Shown: positions 48,201-57,501, counted from the first letter of the stretch. The stretch: DNA of 64,000 nt from an uncultured Eubacteriales bacterium (GCA_949284175.1 CASDVE010000016.1:44494-108493); one strand, 5' to 3'. The notes: generated by a model from the sequence alone, not told the origin. Numbers and translations are program-made.

Positions 48201-48364
48201 AAAACTATCCCGATGGCTATTGCAATATGTGGAGAATGGAAGGATATACTCATGAAAAACGAGATTGTTACGGCAACCTTTTCTCTTTCCAAGATGGAGA
48301 TATTGTGCTTTATGATCTAGATCGTTCTGTGGCAAAAGATTATTTCATAGGTGGAACTCATTGA
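45209..48364 (+). CDS. Large secreted protein of unknown function (DUF5704-like?)
   Basis: 1051 residues. Signal peptide MELCKKISFLLLLSYFLLPIIVFGAS. Begins with GTITWKTIDTKATTGVTWKTEGY, reminiscent of Firmicutes DUF5704 proteins; this is a recollection, not a search. The body is beta-rich with many Tyr/Pro/Asn and few Cys (NPVIIHTPTVCDTQ). An acidic, proline-rich hinge lies around residues 330-365. No membrane anchor or sorting motif at the C-terminus. AAGGAAAAG precedes the ATG. It converges on the Sel1 gene with only ten bases between stops and no terminator visible. Confidence 0.75.
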   Translation: MELCKKISFLLLLSYFLLPIIVFGASDTNNKPIVTMTDNGTITWKTIDTKATTGVTWKTEGYTVKKYPILSNKLIGTQEYGNPIYNKPYGKIITKEEYYHLNRVSNGKYYGTWTIPKDIVDTQIKNAGTTAESLEKNNGHLYLNGFFRTYHNGQVHSNYIYDLEGIKKAESWANPNDFQDHFDIPVPYHSQPVPVEIQQKEYYNGTYTTLTTKKQGTKSPYTYYIPKKESGNLWELLPANTISQYRNGKKIWLYQMQLEDIKTGQPISFPENNNYSDESVKKVTTITFQSNPITENDKYMSDINYFRNRKWDTGANGVRIVLYYKYYPPALIPPDNEEQGEPNSKAISDDFTDPQPPHNKLEGVIGADLKGDEQFDVTQGIPTTEKTYSYVIGQEYLVSYTFTNYFGTKQYQQVNPSTNPEVPPIINTVTRNYSYWKVTQLDIYEIDHAIVNNYALPNERILLKPSNAYQPPNVIYRSSASMQEPTSGGTTVGNIKVQNDYLEINGTLLMKDGWQESTTPSPSRLNKPNVIDNNILFQEHMIIDRNKENGKWDSTGTLVYKNIKSIGKSQGSELEFHVEINPVIIHTPTVCDTQIQDVRTYNQLLHPDKSRAGLILDRPFLIQFPTTGLHHFYKNYGYRDYDPYIARREVSFPFDVYFNHTYIPAHTWHQISEDTTEFFLPPWVLEGAYTVQFRSIAINCDANGKELEQEKLANYDLQHYVSTDSVNVEVSGRLYNFQIYDITDYPLWQSTFRLPNSLTLTGNTYKVGTYDQNGSPLTHSSKMTLPLLSGSHPTIPCAGVINTGYTFRFSLQTVGTMFRGKDSISITPKFYYLSKDGQVVEEVDLYYDETIHGVLHHLIKVGSEQDQKNLKSMYIGNPYGGVPYEELLQTANLLHLPIKTFSNVKYPIYTFSNILLPWSQRTLIGTSVPKSIQKWYGEYYLPANVHATTKGTDVFSYAVEHGIDYTESFWKTNGYLLVHFDIQTIQDGIPHLSYANTKNYPDGYCNMWRMEGYTHEKRDCYGNLFSFQDGDIVLYDLDRSVAKDYFIGGTH

Positions 48365-48374
48365 TATATCACTC

Positions 48375-50294
48375 TTAATCTCTCACTTCTTCTAAGGATT
48401 TTTTTAAAATTTTTAATTCGTTTTCCACCTGTAATTCCTCTTCTTCTCTTTCAAAAGGTTCACATAATCTCAGTGCCTTTTTACATAACTTCAAGGCTTC
48501 TTTTTTATCCTTTTTTATAAGATTACCTTGAAAATAACAATGAGCCAGTGCAAGAAGTCCTCGCTTATCCTCTTTTTTTGCCGACTGCTTATAATACTTT
48601 ATCGCTTTTTTCTCATCTTTTTGTACCACGATTCCTTGTTCATAATAAGCCCCTACTGCCCATATGGCTCTAGCATGACCTTTTTTTCTTGCTTTTTCGT
48701 AGTATTCCAATGCTTTTTCCTTGTTTGTTTTCACTTCAATTCCATGTTCATAGCAATACCCCATTTGATACAATCCCTCTGCTGAATCATGTTCAATGGC
48801 TTGTTCATAATAACGATACGCCCTATTTTCATCCTTTTTTACTCCAATTCCATTATAATAGCAAACCCCTATTTGAGCGATGGCATCCCCATTCCCTCTT
48901 TCTGCACTCCTTTGATACCACCAAACCGCCTTTTCTTCCATTCCTTCGATTTCATGCTGATGCAACCATCCAAGATTATACATGGCATTGGAATCCCCGA
49001 ATCTTGCGGATAGCTCATACCAAAAAAGAGCTTGTTCTCGATCTTTTCCAACAATGATTCCTTTATCATAGGCATAGGCAACATAAAAGGCACATCCTCC
49101 ATCTTGTTTGGCATAAGTAAAAAATAGTTTCAATGCTTTTTTTCGATCCTTTTTTACCGCTTTCCCTTCCCAATAAAAGATGCCATATAGCCGTTCTGCT
49201 CTTATACTGCCAGCCTCTCTTGCTCGTTGTAGCCACATATATGCCTGCTTCATATCGGCTCTCATTCCATGTGTCCCTTCATAGTAGAGAATCGCTAATG
49301 CCACTTGTGCATCTGGGTATCCAAGGACAGAGGATTTTTTATAACACTGCACCATCTTGTCATCATCTTTCTTGACTCCCGTTCCAAACTCATAACAAAC
49401 CCCTAAATTATATAACGCTCTTGGATGCCCTTGTTTTGCAGACTGTTCATACCACTCTTTTGCCTTTTCCTCATTTTTTTCTGTGCCAATCCCCATATCA
49501 TAACAAAATCCAAGACAGCACTGTCCATTTGCATTCCCTTGTTTTGCAGAGTGAAGATACCATTTGATCGCCTCTACTTCATCTTTTTCTACGCCAATTC
49601 CTTTTTCATAGGAAAGTCCTAAATGATACTGGGCACTATCATTCCCCTGTTCTGCGGATAAGCGATACCATCGAACTGCCTCCACTTCATTCTTTTTCAC
49701 TCCTACGCCATGTTCATACAGTTCCCCTAAAAAAAGCTGTGCATAAGCATCTCCTAAAACTCCTGCCTTTTGATAAAGTCGCACTGCTTCTTTTTGGTTT
49801 TGTTCTACCCCTATTCCATATTCATAGCAAGATGCCAATTCCCGCATGGAACGAGAATAATTTTTTTCTGCACTCTGCTTTAACCAAAAAATAGCTTCCT
49901 TTATTTCCTCGGCTGTGGTTGCTGTTTCTTTTAAATAACATCCATACTTACACATACCAGAAGGCTCTCCAAGTTTTGCGGATTGCTCATAGAGCCAAAT
50001 GGCTGATTTTACATCCTTTTCGCATCCAAAGCCATGTTCCAAACACCATCCAAAATTGGACATTCCCCTTGCACTTCCTAGTTGAGATGCTCTACCATAG
50101 CAATAACATATGCGTTTCTCATTTTTCGAATCTTCTTCCATCCAAAAATCCCCTAAATTCCCCCAATCGATTGCACTTAGTGTTTCTTTTGTCATTTCTT
50201 CTAAAGAAGCTCCACAGTTAGGACACTCCTTTTCTTCTATTTCTTCCCACTCAGCAATATAAGAACATTCATGATTTGTACAACGATAAATCAC
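48375..50294 (-). CDS. Zinc-ribbon plus Sel1-repeat protein
   Basis: 639 residues from the GTG at 50294; AAGGAA lies about ten bases before it, whereas the GTG three codons earlier is fused to that site. N-terminal zinc ribbon (C-x4-C ... CPNC, residues ~4-30), then about fifteen Sel1-like TPR repeats with the pattern A...Y..GI.V..D..KA..WY..SA..G (for example YEKGIGVEKDEVEAIKWYLHSAKQG). No signal peptide, so cytoplasmic. Such proteins usually act as adaptors in signalling or effector assembly; specific role unknown. Confidence 0.9.
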   Translation of the reverse strand: MIYRCTNHECSYIAEWEEIEEKECPNCGASLEEMTKETLSAIDWGNLGDFWMEEDSKNEKRICYCYGRASQLGSARGMSNFGWCLEHGFGCEKDVKSAIWLYEQSAKLGEPSGMCKYGCYLKETATTAEEIKEAIFWLKQSAEKNYSRSMRELASCYEYGIGVEQNQKEAVRLYQKAGVLGDAYAQLFLGELYEHGVGVKKNEVEAVRWYRLSAEQGNDSAQYHLGLSYEKGIGVEKDEVEAIKWYLHSAKQGNANGQCCLGFCYDMGIGTEKNEEKAKEWYEQSAKQGHPRALYNLGVCYEFGTGVKKDDDKMVQCYKKSSVLGYPDAQVALAILYYEGTHGMRADMKQAYMWLQRAREAGSIRAERLYGIFYWEGKAVKKDRKKALKLFFTYAKQDGGCAFYVAYAYDKGIIVGKDREQALFWYELSARFGDSNAMYNLGWLHQHEIEGMEEKAVWWYQRSAERGNGDAIAQIGVCYYNGIGVKKDENRAYRYYEQAIEHDSAEGLYQMGYCYEHGIEVKTNKEKALEYYEKARKKGHARAIWAVGAYYEQGIVVQKDEKKAIKYYKQSAKKEDKRGLLALAHCYFQGNLIKKDKKEALKLCKKALRLCEPFEREEEELQVENELKILKKSLEEVRD

Positions 50295-50364
50295 AAAAAT
50301 CACTTCCTTTTTGTTTTTATTATAATGGCACTCGTCCCTTGACTCGTTATGTTCATTATATCAA

Positions 50365-50410
50365 AAAAAAACCGCTTAAAACAACTTTTTATTGTTTTAA
50401 ACGGTTTTCC
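50365..50410 (-). terminator. Terminator of the MraY-like gene
   Basis: Minus strand AAAACCGTTTAAAACAA pairs (one mismatch) with TTGTTTTAAGCGGTTTT, followed by a run of T. Confidence 0.9.
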
Positions 50411-50420
50411 TGCCTTGTTC

Positions 50421-51377
50421 TTATAAAATCCAAAACATCATGATTGTGGAAGCAATAATCTGAATCATCGTAAACTTAAATACAACTTGGGAATCAGACC
50501 ACTGCAATGTCTTTCTCGCATAATCATGGATTGGTGTTCTCACATTTTTTAAAATATGAATATGTAAGAAACGAAGTAAAGATACTTTAATGAGTCCAAG
50601 TCCACCATCAATAATCAACATAAATCCTGCTAATAAATATAAAAGAGGATGGAAACTCTTCATCATAAAGACTGCGATAAAAAATCCAATGGCTCTTGAT
50701 CCTGCATCTCCCATCAACAACTTGCTTGGGGTAATATTAAACCAAAGATACCCTAATAAACATGCTACGAGTAATAAAACGATATGTCCATATGGAGAGC
50801 CATTTTTCATAAAGATCATAAAAATGCTGAGCAATGTAATAATGCTCATATTACTGCTTAATCCGTCCACTCCATCGGAACAGTTTGTCACATTAATGGA
50901 CACCCAGATTAAGATAATCGCTAAAATAATATATACAATTTTAGGAATTGTTATAAAGGTTCCAAACCAATAAAATCCTACAAAATCTGGATTAAAGTTT
51001 ACAAAGGTAATGGCTGTCATAAGAGCAATGACAAAATCACAGATTCCTTTTTTTAGTTCACCCCATGGTTTATCAGAACGATCATCCAAATATCCTGTTA
51101 ACATGGACGCAAATAGTAAAATGCAATAGATGATATATTCTTTTTCAATTGGCACAAACAGTAGGCTTGAAATAATAAAAGTGATAACAAAAATAATTCC
51201 TGCTCCTCTTGGTTTGCCTTTGGAAAGTTGTCCATTAATGGCAAATGCTCTTCCTAAATCATGCGGTAACCTCTCCTGTAATACGTGCATGGCAACTGCT
51301 GTCAAAAGAAATGCAAATAATAGACTAATTAAAAAGATTTCTTTTGAATACGCAATATGAAATACTGTTTCTATCAT
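50421..51377 (-). CDS. MraY-like phospho-MurNAc-pentapeptide transferase
   Basis: 318 residues from the ATG at 51377, preceded by AAAGGAGG; eleven extra codons upstream have no such site. About ten membrane helices. Catalytic motifs of the MraY/WecA family: GYLDDRSD (first Asp pair), NCSDGVDGLSS (second), LLMGDAGSRAIG, and the C-terminal HIHILKNVRTPIHDYARKT, closer to MraY than to WecA/TagO. Makes lipid I or an analogous lipid-linked sugar. It stands alone, outside a mur/dcw cluster, and is shorter in the usual N-terminal region, so it may be either the housekeeping enzyme or a paralog for another surface polymer. Confidence 0.8.
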   Translation of the reverse strand: MIETVFHIAYSKEIFLISLLFAFLLTAVAMHVLQERLPHDLGRAFAINGQLSKGKPRGAGIIFVITFIISSLLFVPIEKEYIIYCILLFASMLTGYLDDRSDKPWGELKKGICDFVIALMTAITFVNFNPDFVGFYWFGTFITIPKIVYIILAIILIWVSINVTNCSDGVDGLSSNMSIITLLSIFMIFMKNGSPYGHIVLLLVACLLGYLWFNITPSKLLMGDAGSRAIGFFIAVFMMKSFHPLLYLLAGFMLIIDGGLGLIKVSLLRFLHIHILKNVRTPIHDYARKTLQWSDSQVVFKFTMIQIIASTIMMFWIL

Positions 51378-51531
51378 ATGTTTTTCCTCCTTTAGTGACT
51401 GACTTAGCATAACTCATTTTTCACCTTTTTTCAACCATTTACAAGAAAGTATTCTAAATTTCTCTTTTGAAACTTTATTGTTTCCTAGATTCTACGCCTT
51501 ATCTTACTCATAATACTTTCACACAAAAAGA

Positions 51532-51573
51532 CATGGCACTCTCCAATGGCTAAAAACCATAGAAAATGCCATG
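51532..51573 (-). terminator. Terminator of the CheBR-hybrid kinase operon
   Basis: Minus strand CATGGCA ... TGCCATG with an inner ATGG/CCAT pair, followed by TCTTTTTGTG. Confidence 0.75.
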
Positions 51574-51580
51574 CTTTCTG

Positions 51581-54500
51581 CTAACCAGCATTATGTCCTA
51601 ATTTCTCAAAAATTATTTGTTTTAACCGTTCCACCTTTAGTGGTTTTGTTAGGTAACCATCTAGTCCAATCTCTGCCAACTTCTTAGGATTTTTCTCAAA
51701 TATTTCTGCACTGAGTGCAAGGATGAGTACCGTTTTGCTGTCCTCCCTTTCCAAAGAACGAATGGCTCTTGTGGTTTCAAATCCATCCATATTTGGCATT
51801 CGTAAATCCATCAAAATCAGTTGATAATATCCTGCTTTATGCTCTTTAAACATAGAAACTGCTGTCTTACCATTGGAAGCAACTTCTACTTGCACTCCTT
51901 CTAATGATAAAATTTCCTCTACAATCATAGCATTCAACTCATTATCTTCTACGAGCAAGAGGCGAATCCCGTTTAATACATTTTGTTCGCTCTCTTTTTG
52001 TTTGGACTTTCTTTTCGTTCCAATTTTAAAGGGAATGGTAACTTTTACCGTCGTTCCAATGTCCAATTCACTAGAAAGTTGTAGGGAACCACCCATCAAT
52101 TTGACAAGAGCCTGACTGATGCTAAGTCCTAAACCCATACCATCCACAGCATTCCCCTGCTCTGTCTTTACAAAGGTTTGGAATATCATTTCTTGGTTTT
52201 CCTTTAAAATTCCACAGCCATTATCACAAATTTCCATCTCATAGATTTCTCGGTTACGCCCTTCCTTTTTGCTATGTATCCGAAAAAGAATCGTACCACC
52301 AGTTCTTGTAAATTTTATAGCATTATCCAACAAATTGGCAACCACTTGTCCTAACCTTACAATATCACCTTTTAACTCATGGTTGGACAAACTATTATTT
52401 TCATATTGGAATACAACCCCTTTTTCTTTGGCTATCTTTGCAAATCGATCGGCGATGTTATTTAATACCTCTGCCATCTGAAAATTTTCTTCCAACAATT
52501 CCATAGAAAAATTTTCAATCTGTGCCATATCCAAGATGGAATCTGTGACTTTTAACAACTTTGCAACGGATTCCTCCATTTGATATAAGAGATGATTTAG
52601 TTTTTCTTTTTTTCCCTCTTCCCCATCATTCAAAGATTTTCTTAATAAATCTATGGTTCCAGAAATTCCACTAATTGGTGTTCGAATTTCATGTGACATT
52701 CTTGCCAAAAATATGGATTTTGTTGTGCTTAAACTGCTCACTTTTTTCTGATTGAGTCCAATCAATAGAATTTTGGAGAAATCTTTGAAAAAATACACTT
52801 CTTCCTCTGTCCAATCGCTCTTTTCTTTTGGAAAACCATATAAAATCATTTCTTTATAATCTCCACTAGGTTCTCCAAAACATAACATTTTACTACTATC
52901 TTCAAAGGACGTTCCTAAATTCCAATCTAAAACTTTTCCTTGTTGTTCCTCTTCATAAGAAAGGCATTGATATTCTCCCTCTTCGCCTTTCCACTTTCCT
53001 TGTTCTTTCCACACTTTTTCAGATGGATAATATAGTACCTCTGGCTCATTTTCTCTTTTGTCTTTTAAACTCCACTCATAAAGCACATGACGCGACAGAT
53101 ATACTTTATTCAATTCATAAATACAAATATAGTTCAATTTTTTCAAAATTCCAACTAGATTTATTAACAAATAGATCGCAGTTTCCATATCTTTTGTTTT
53201 TTCAAACAAATCATACGCATAAGAAAAAATCGGTTTTTGTTTTGTATGATATAACTGACTTGTACCGCGATAATGTTGCATTTTTATCGGTACTTCTTGA
53301 CAAAACTTTTCTTCGATCTTACCATTCTTTAAATAAATATCATGCTGTCTTGTTCCCATACCTGTATGATACATATCTTGAATTACAGCATTCCAATCTG
53401 GATATCCATTCCATGATATGGATGGACGCAAAACTGCTCGATATGTTATCATCCCATTTCTTTCATTTCCACAATATTGTGTTCTTAAACTCTTCAAAAG
53501 CGCATTTGTTATGGCAATTGCTTCCTCTTTCGTTCTATCCTCAATTAAAAGAACAAACTCCTGATTCCCTGTTCGAATTGCAACGGCTCCCTCTTTCTCT
53601 TTCATCATTTTTATCATATTGCCTATAATATAAATCATGCCCCAAAAAAAGGTAAACCCATAATTTTTCTCTATTTCTGCTGTTGTATCCATCGATAGAA
53701 ATAAAAGATGATCTTGTCTTCCTTGTAATTTGCCTGATTCTAATTTTTTTATTAGTATATTTAACGCGTATTCTGAATGATATAGACCAGTTAACTGATC
53801 TCGATAAGCGATTTCATTTTCTTTGAACTCTTTTATCTTTTCCTCTGTAATATCACGAATTCGTCCGATAATACGAGATTCTGAAAATATATCACCAAAA
53901 GATGCCACTTCAAGATACGCCCATCCATTAAAATTATAATAGTCAATTTCTGATAAGTTTAATTCTCCAGACACTTGATTCCCGAGAAAAATATCTCTCA
54001 TAAGCTGATAAGAACTTGTCATTTCTCTTTGATGTTCTTCCACATCTCTTAGAAAATGCTTCTTAATAATTCGCTCTGTCTTCGGAATATCCGGTCTTTT
54101 AAAATCCCCATATTCTCTCAACTCATCTGCCAATTGATCGTATTCAAAGATATAATCAACCGACGTTTGTAAGGCAATTTCATAGCATTCATATTCTTTT
54201 TTTAGCTGTCTTCTCGTTTCATTGGTATCGCTTACATCCCAAATCGCTAATTCAAGAAAAAGTTCCAACCTTTGAAATATAAAAGAATAATGAACGACAG
54301 TTTCACACCGTCTTCCTCTAACAAAAAAATTAATCTCTAAATCACTAACTTCTAATTGCTTTCTCAGTCGTTCCTCCGATATCATCTGAAGAAACAACCC
54401 CACTTGTCCCTTGCTATCCGCATCTAAAAATTCCATCAGATTATCCATACATAACCGTTCTGCTTTTCTCCCAAAAAACACACAGGCAGCATTATTGAAT

Positions 54501-54670
54501 TCTAAAATATCACCATGACAATTAATCGTCACATAAGGAATCGGGCTATTTTGGTACCGTAATTGGTACTTCCTTTGTATTCCCTCAAGCTCCATTCGAA
54601 CATCACGGATCTGGTTCTTTAATTGTGAATTTTCTTGTTCCAATTTACTATATATAGTATGAATATCCAT
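51581..54670 (-). CDS. Hybrid sensor kinase/response regulator (PAS-GGDEF-like-GAF-like-HK-REC)
   Basis: 1029 residues, cytoplasmic (no membrane helix). Coiled coil (1-35), PAS (~36-150), a second PAS-like region (~160-285), a GGDEF-fold domain starting YRDQLTGLYH (~290-440) whose catalytic site reads RTGNQEF instead of GGDEF and so is probably inactive as a cyclase, a GAF-like segment (~470-640), HisKA with His660 (ARMSHEIRTP), HATPase_c (DNGCGI, GMGLGLSISQ), and a receiver with Asp955 (LILMDLRMPNMDG). Starts eight bases after the CheB-CheR gene and is clearly its operon partner; the downstream output is not in the window. Confidence 0.93.
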   Translation of the reverse strand: MDIHTIYSKLEQENSQLKNQIRDVRMELEGIQRKYQLRYQNSPIPYVTINCHGDILEFNNAACVFFGRKAERLCMDNLMEFLDADSKGQVGLFLQMISEERLRKQLEVSDLEINFFVRGRRCETVVHYSFIFQRLELFLELAIWDVSDTNETRRQLKKEYECYEIALQTSVDYIFEYDQLADELREYGDFKRPDIPKTERIIKKHFLRDVEEHQREMTSSYQLMRDIFLGNQVSGELNLSEIDYYNFNGWAYLEVASFGDIFSESRIIGRIRDITEEKIKEFKENEIAYRDQLTGLYHSEYALNILIKKLESGKLQGRQDHLLFLSMDTTAEIEKNYGFTFFWGMIYIIGNMIKMMKEKEGAVAIRTGNQEFVLLIEDRTKEEAIAITNALLKSLRTQYCGNERNGMITYRAVLRPSISWNGYPDWNAVIQDMYHTGMGTRQHDIYLKNGKIEEKFCQEVPIKMQHYRGTSQLYHTKQKPIFSYAYDLFEKTKDMETAIYLLINLVGILKKLNYICIYELNKVYLSRHVLYEWSLKDKRENEPEVLYYPSEKVWKEQGKWKGEEGEYQCLSYEEEQQGKVLDWNLGTSFEDSSKMLCFGEPSGDYKEMILYGFPKEKSDWTEEEVYFFKDFSKILLIGLNQKKVSSLSTTKSIFLARMSHEIRTPISGISGTIDLLRKSLNDGEEGKKEKLNHLLYQMEESVAKLLKVTDSILDMAQIENFSMELLEENFQMAEVLNNIADRFAKIAKEKGVVFQYENNSLSNHELKGDIVRLGQVVANLLDNAIKFTRTGGTILFRIHSKKEGRNREIYEMEICDNGCGILKENQEMIFQTFVKTEQGNAVDGMGLGLSISQALVKLMGGSLQLSSELDIGTTVKVTIPFKIGTKRKSKQKESEQNVLNGIRLLLVEDNELNAMIVEEILSLEGVQVEVASNGKTAVSMFKEHKAGYYQLILMDLRMPNMDGFETTRAIRSLEREDSKTVLILALSAEIFEKNPKKLAEIGLDGYLTKPLKVERLKQIIFEKLGHNAG

Positions 54671-54678
54671 CCTATTCT

Positions 54679-57201
54679 TTATTCACCCTCTCCTCTTCGC
54701 ACATAATGGCTGTCGGCAATTGTTGTATCAACCATTGTTAAAATAATGCCATTTACCATATTTTGTTCTGTACGGCTTGGCTGAATGCGAATAAGCCAGC
54801 GTTTCTTTCGATTATCCAGTAAATAACGATAAATCTTTTTACTGCTTTCCACAACATAACGTAAATCTTCATGAAATTGTGGATATTCTTCCATAAATGT
54901 GACATGAAAAACAGAACGCCCAATATCATTCTCAACGAGATTCGTCATCGCTTTTACAATTGGTGTGATCTTTCGAATACAGAGTTTCTGATCTAAATAA
55001 AGTGCTCCAATCTCCGCACTGACGAGCAAGTTATCCATATCTTCTGTCATCCCTGTTAATTCATCCAGCTTCATTCGGTACTCTGCATTGACCGTATGCA
55101 GTTCTTCATTCACAGATTGAAGTTCTTCGTTGGTGCTTTGCAATTCTTCGTTACTTGCAATTAATTCTTCATTGGTGCTTTGTAACTCTTCATTGCTTGT
55201 TTCAAGTTCTTCAACCGTAGCGTGTAAACTCTCTTTGCTCGCTTGAAGTTCTCGCTCTAGATCTTCAATTCTCTGTCCTGCTAATGATTCAGAATCCATC
55301 ACTTGTCTAAGAGCCTCTTTATCCCCTGCTTGGGTGGCTTGTAAACTCACAAGATAGTATTCAGAACGATGATAAGATACCCTACGCCCTGTAATTGTGA
55401 TTTCCTCTCCTGGAAAACTCTTTAATCCAGTGATTGTTTCTTTGATCACGTCTTGTTCTCTTTTCTTTAAACGTCTTAATACACCATTTACAAATAAAGA
55501 TAAATCGTTTGGTAAAATGGCTAAAAATTGATTTGTAAATTTTCCTGGTTTCAAATCCAAAAAATGATTAATATTGCTAATCACCTGTAAAATATTATCA
55601 GATTCATCCAATAAAACAGCTGGTGGCAATAGCTCTGAAACCGCTCGTTCCATCAAATGATCCATGCGTATTTTCCGATTATAGTTGGTTGCAAAAGAAA
55701 CATTTTCTGCCATTCGATTTTTACTTGCATTAACATCGGTTATCCCAATGTTCCATAATGGAACTGATACATGAAATCCATTTCGCATACGATAAATTTT
55801 CCATTTTGAATCGATCATTTCAAAGGCTTCTGTCATTTCTCCCACGGATTCACTGCTTCCCATAAAGAGATAGCCTTTTCCGTTTAACGCTTGACAAAAA
55901 GACTCCAACACTTTCTTTTGTAAATCCGCTTTTAAATAAATAAACAGATTTCTGCAAAGCAAAAGATCAAGATTAGAAAATACCGGATCACTTAATAAAT
56001 TATGTACTGCAAACACAATATTATTACGAATAGAATCTCGGACTTGGTAATAATCTCCCTTTTTAATAAAATACTTGTTCAAATATTCTTTTGGTACATC
56101 AGAAATAATATTCTCAGAATAAATTCCTCGTCCTGCAATTTCCACAGCAACAGGGTCCACATCCGTTGCAAAAATCTTATAGGAACAATTTAAACGATTT
56201 TTTTCTATGTATTCAGACAATAGAATAGCCGTTGAATACACTTCTTCTCCTGTTGAACATGCACAGCTCCACACACGAATCTGTGGTCTTGTATAATCCA
56301 AGTTTGGAATTACATTTTTTTGTAAACTTACAAATGCTTCTTTATCTCGAAAGAAACTTGTAACTCCAATTAACATTTCCTTAAATAGAGTGTTTCTTTC
56401 TTCTTCAGAATCACAAAGAATTTTATAGTATTCATTTACAGATTTACAGCGGTTAATACTAACTCTTCTTTCCAATCTTCGTAAAATCGTCGTTTCTTTA
56501 TAATAAGAGAAGTTTACTCCGGTATGCTCTTTTAAAATCCTCAAAACTTCAGTGAACATATTCATCGCATTTTTATCTTTTGTAACTTCTTCTAACAAAC
56601 GATGTCCTTGGATATAAGGATGTTTGATATAGGCAAGCAATGCTTGTCCCATCTTTTCTGGTGATAAAATATAGTCCACAGAACCAGTTGCAATGGAGCT
56701 TCTTGGCATGCTACCAAACTGTGCTGTCAAAGTATCCTGCGCCATAACCATGCCACCTTCCTCCTTAATCGCACGAATCCCTAAGGAGCCATCTGAGCCA
56801 CAACCTGAAAGCACAATTCCAATGGCATTTTTTCCGCAGGAAGATGCAATGGAGCGGAACAAAGTGTCAATTGGATGTTGTACAATTTGTTCGCTATCCA
56901 TCTGTGTAATCTTAAATTTATCTCCTTCTACTTGCAAGTTGCATCCCGGACTGTTTAAGTATACTTTATTTGCTTCAATGCTCATTCCATCCATGGCCTG
57001 TATAATTGGCATTTCCGTACATCTCGTTAAAAGTGTTTGCATATAACTTTTATAATCCGGTGATAAATGCTGTACGACAACATATGCGATACCTGCATTC
57101 TTTGGCATCTTCTGAAACAGAGCTTGCAACGCTTCCACGCCTCCTGCTGATGCTCCGATTCCTGCCACATAAATATTGTCTAACCCTTTTTTCATAGTCA
57201 T
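54679..57201 (-). CDS. CheB-CheR fusion with coiled coil and PAS domain
   Basis: 840 residues. Methylesterase domain first (triad Ser18 in GIGASAGG, His45 in VVVQHLS, Asp137 in LSGCGSDGS), without a receiver; then a CheR methyltransferase (ETTILRRLERRVSIN, SAM motif VWSCACSTGEEVYS, ~210-480), a heptad coiled coil (ETSNEELQSTNEELIASNE, ~645-705) and a PAS-like domain. Such fusions occur outside chemotaxis operons and regulate linked hybrid kinases, as the next gene. No MCP, cheA or cheW is nearby. The start could be either ATG (57201 or 57195). Confidence 0.93.
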   Translation of the reverse strand: MTMKKGLDNIYVAGIGASAGGVEALQALFQKMPKNAGIAYVVVQHLSPDYKSYMQTLLTRCTEMPIIQAMDGMSIEANKVYLNSPGCNLQVEGDKFKITQMDSEQIVQHPIDTLFRSIASSCGKNAIGIVLSGCGSDGSLGIRAIKEEGGMVMAQDTLTAQFGSMPRSSIATGSVDYILSPEKMGQALLAYIKHPYIQGHRLLEEVTKDKNAMNMFTEVLRILKEHTGVNFSYYKETTILRRLERRVSINRCKSVNEYYKILCDSEEERNTLFKEMLIGVTSFFRDKEAFVSLQKNVIPNLDYTRPQIRVWSCACSTGEEVYSTAILLSEYIEKNRLNCSYKIFATDVDPVAVEIAGRGIYSENIISDVPKEYLNKYFIKKGDYYQVRDSIRNNIVFAVHNLLSDPVFSNLDLLLCRNLFIYLKADLQKKVLESFCQALNGKGYLFMGSSESVGEMTEAFEMIDSKWKIYRMRNGFHVSVPLWNIGITDVNASKNRMAENVSFATNYNRKIRMDHLMERAVSELLPPAVLLDESDNILQVISNINHFLDLKPGKFTNQFLAILPNDLSLFVNGVLRRLKKREQDVIKETITGLKSFPGEEITITGRRVSYHRSEYYLVSLQATQAGDKEALRQVMDSESLAGQRIEDLERELQASKESLHATVEELETSNEELQSTNEELIASNEELQSTNEELQSVNEELHTVNAEYRMKLDELTGMTEDMDNLLVSAEIGALYLDQKLCIRKITPIVKAMTNLVENDIGRSVFHVTFMEEYPQFHEDLRYVVESSKKIYRYLLDNRKKRWLIRIQPSRTEQNMVNGIILTMVDTTIADSHYVRRGEGE

Positions 57202-57270
57202 CTTCCCTTTTCTATGTCCTCCTATTACGATGGTTTCTTACAATGTTATCTTTGCCTTAGCTCATATAAA

Positions 57271-57302
57271 AATGATGAGAAACACGCTATGCCAGTTCCT
57301 CA
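57271..57302. repeat. Imperfect hairpin related to the dispersed repeat cap
   Basis: GATGAGAAACACGC...AGTTCCTCAT, like the end hairpin of R1/R3 with one mismatch, lying in the 5' leader of the CheB-CheR gene. Confidence 0.5.
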
Positions 57303-57373
57303 TTATCTTCTACTTCTTTTTCTATAAAAATAGTCTATCAGAAACCCTCTATGGCTATTGTTTTCTTTTATTT

Positions 57374-57402
57374 ATTATAGTTCACTTTAGCAAATAATAC
57401 AA
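57374..57402 (-). promoter_or_regulatory. Promoter of the CheB-CheR / hybrid kinase operon
   Basis: Minus strand TTGTAT (57402-57397), 17-bp spacer, TATAAT (57379-57374); leader about 165 nt. Confidence 0.75.
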
Positions 57403-57473
57403 CATTCTTCTTCCATCCTGTAAAAAAAGAACAATTTTTTGCTACTTTCCATTCTTTTTCACCACTTATTAGC

Positions 57474-57501
57474 AAAAGTGAGCCGACCAATCTCGACTCA
57501 C
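57474..57501 (-). terminator. Terminator downstream of bilS
   Basis: Minus strand GTGAGTCGA pairs with TCGGCTCAC (one wobble), six-base loop, then TTTTGC. Confidence 0.65.

Noticed and set aside
53023..53628. 201-codon open frame antisense to the hybrid kinase
   Set aside because: Shadow of a well-supported gene; no ribosome binding site or protein-like features.
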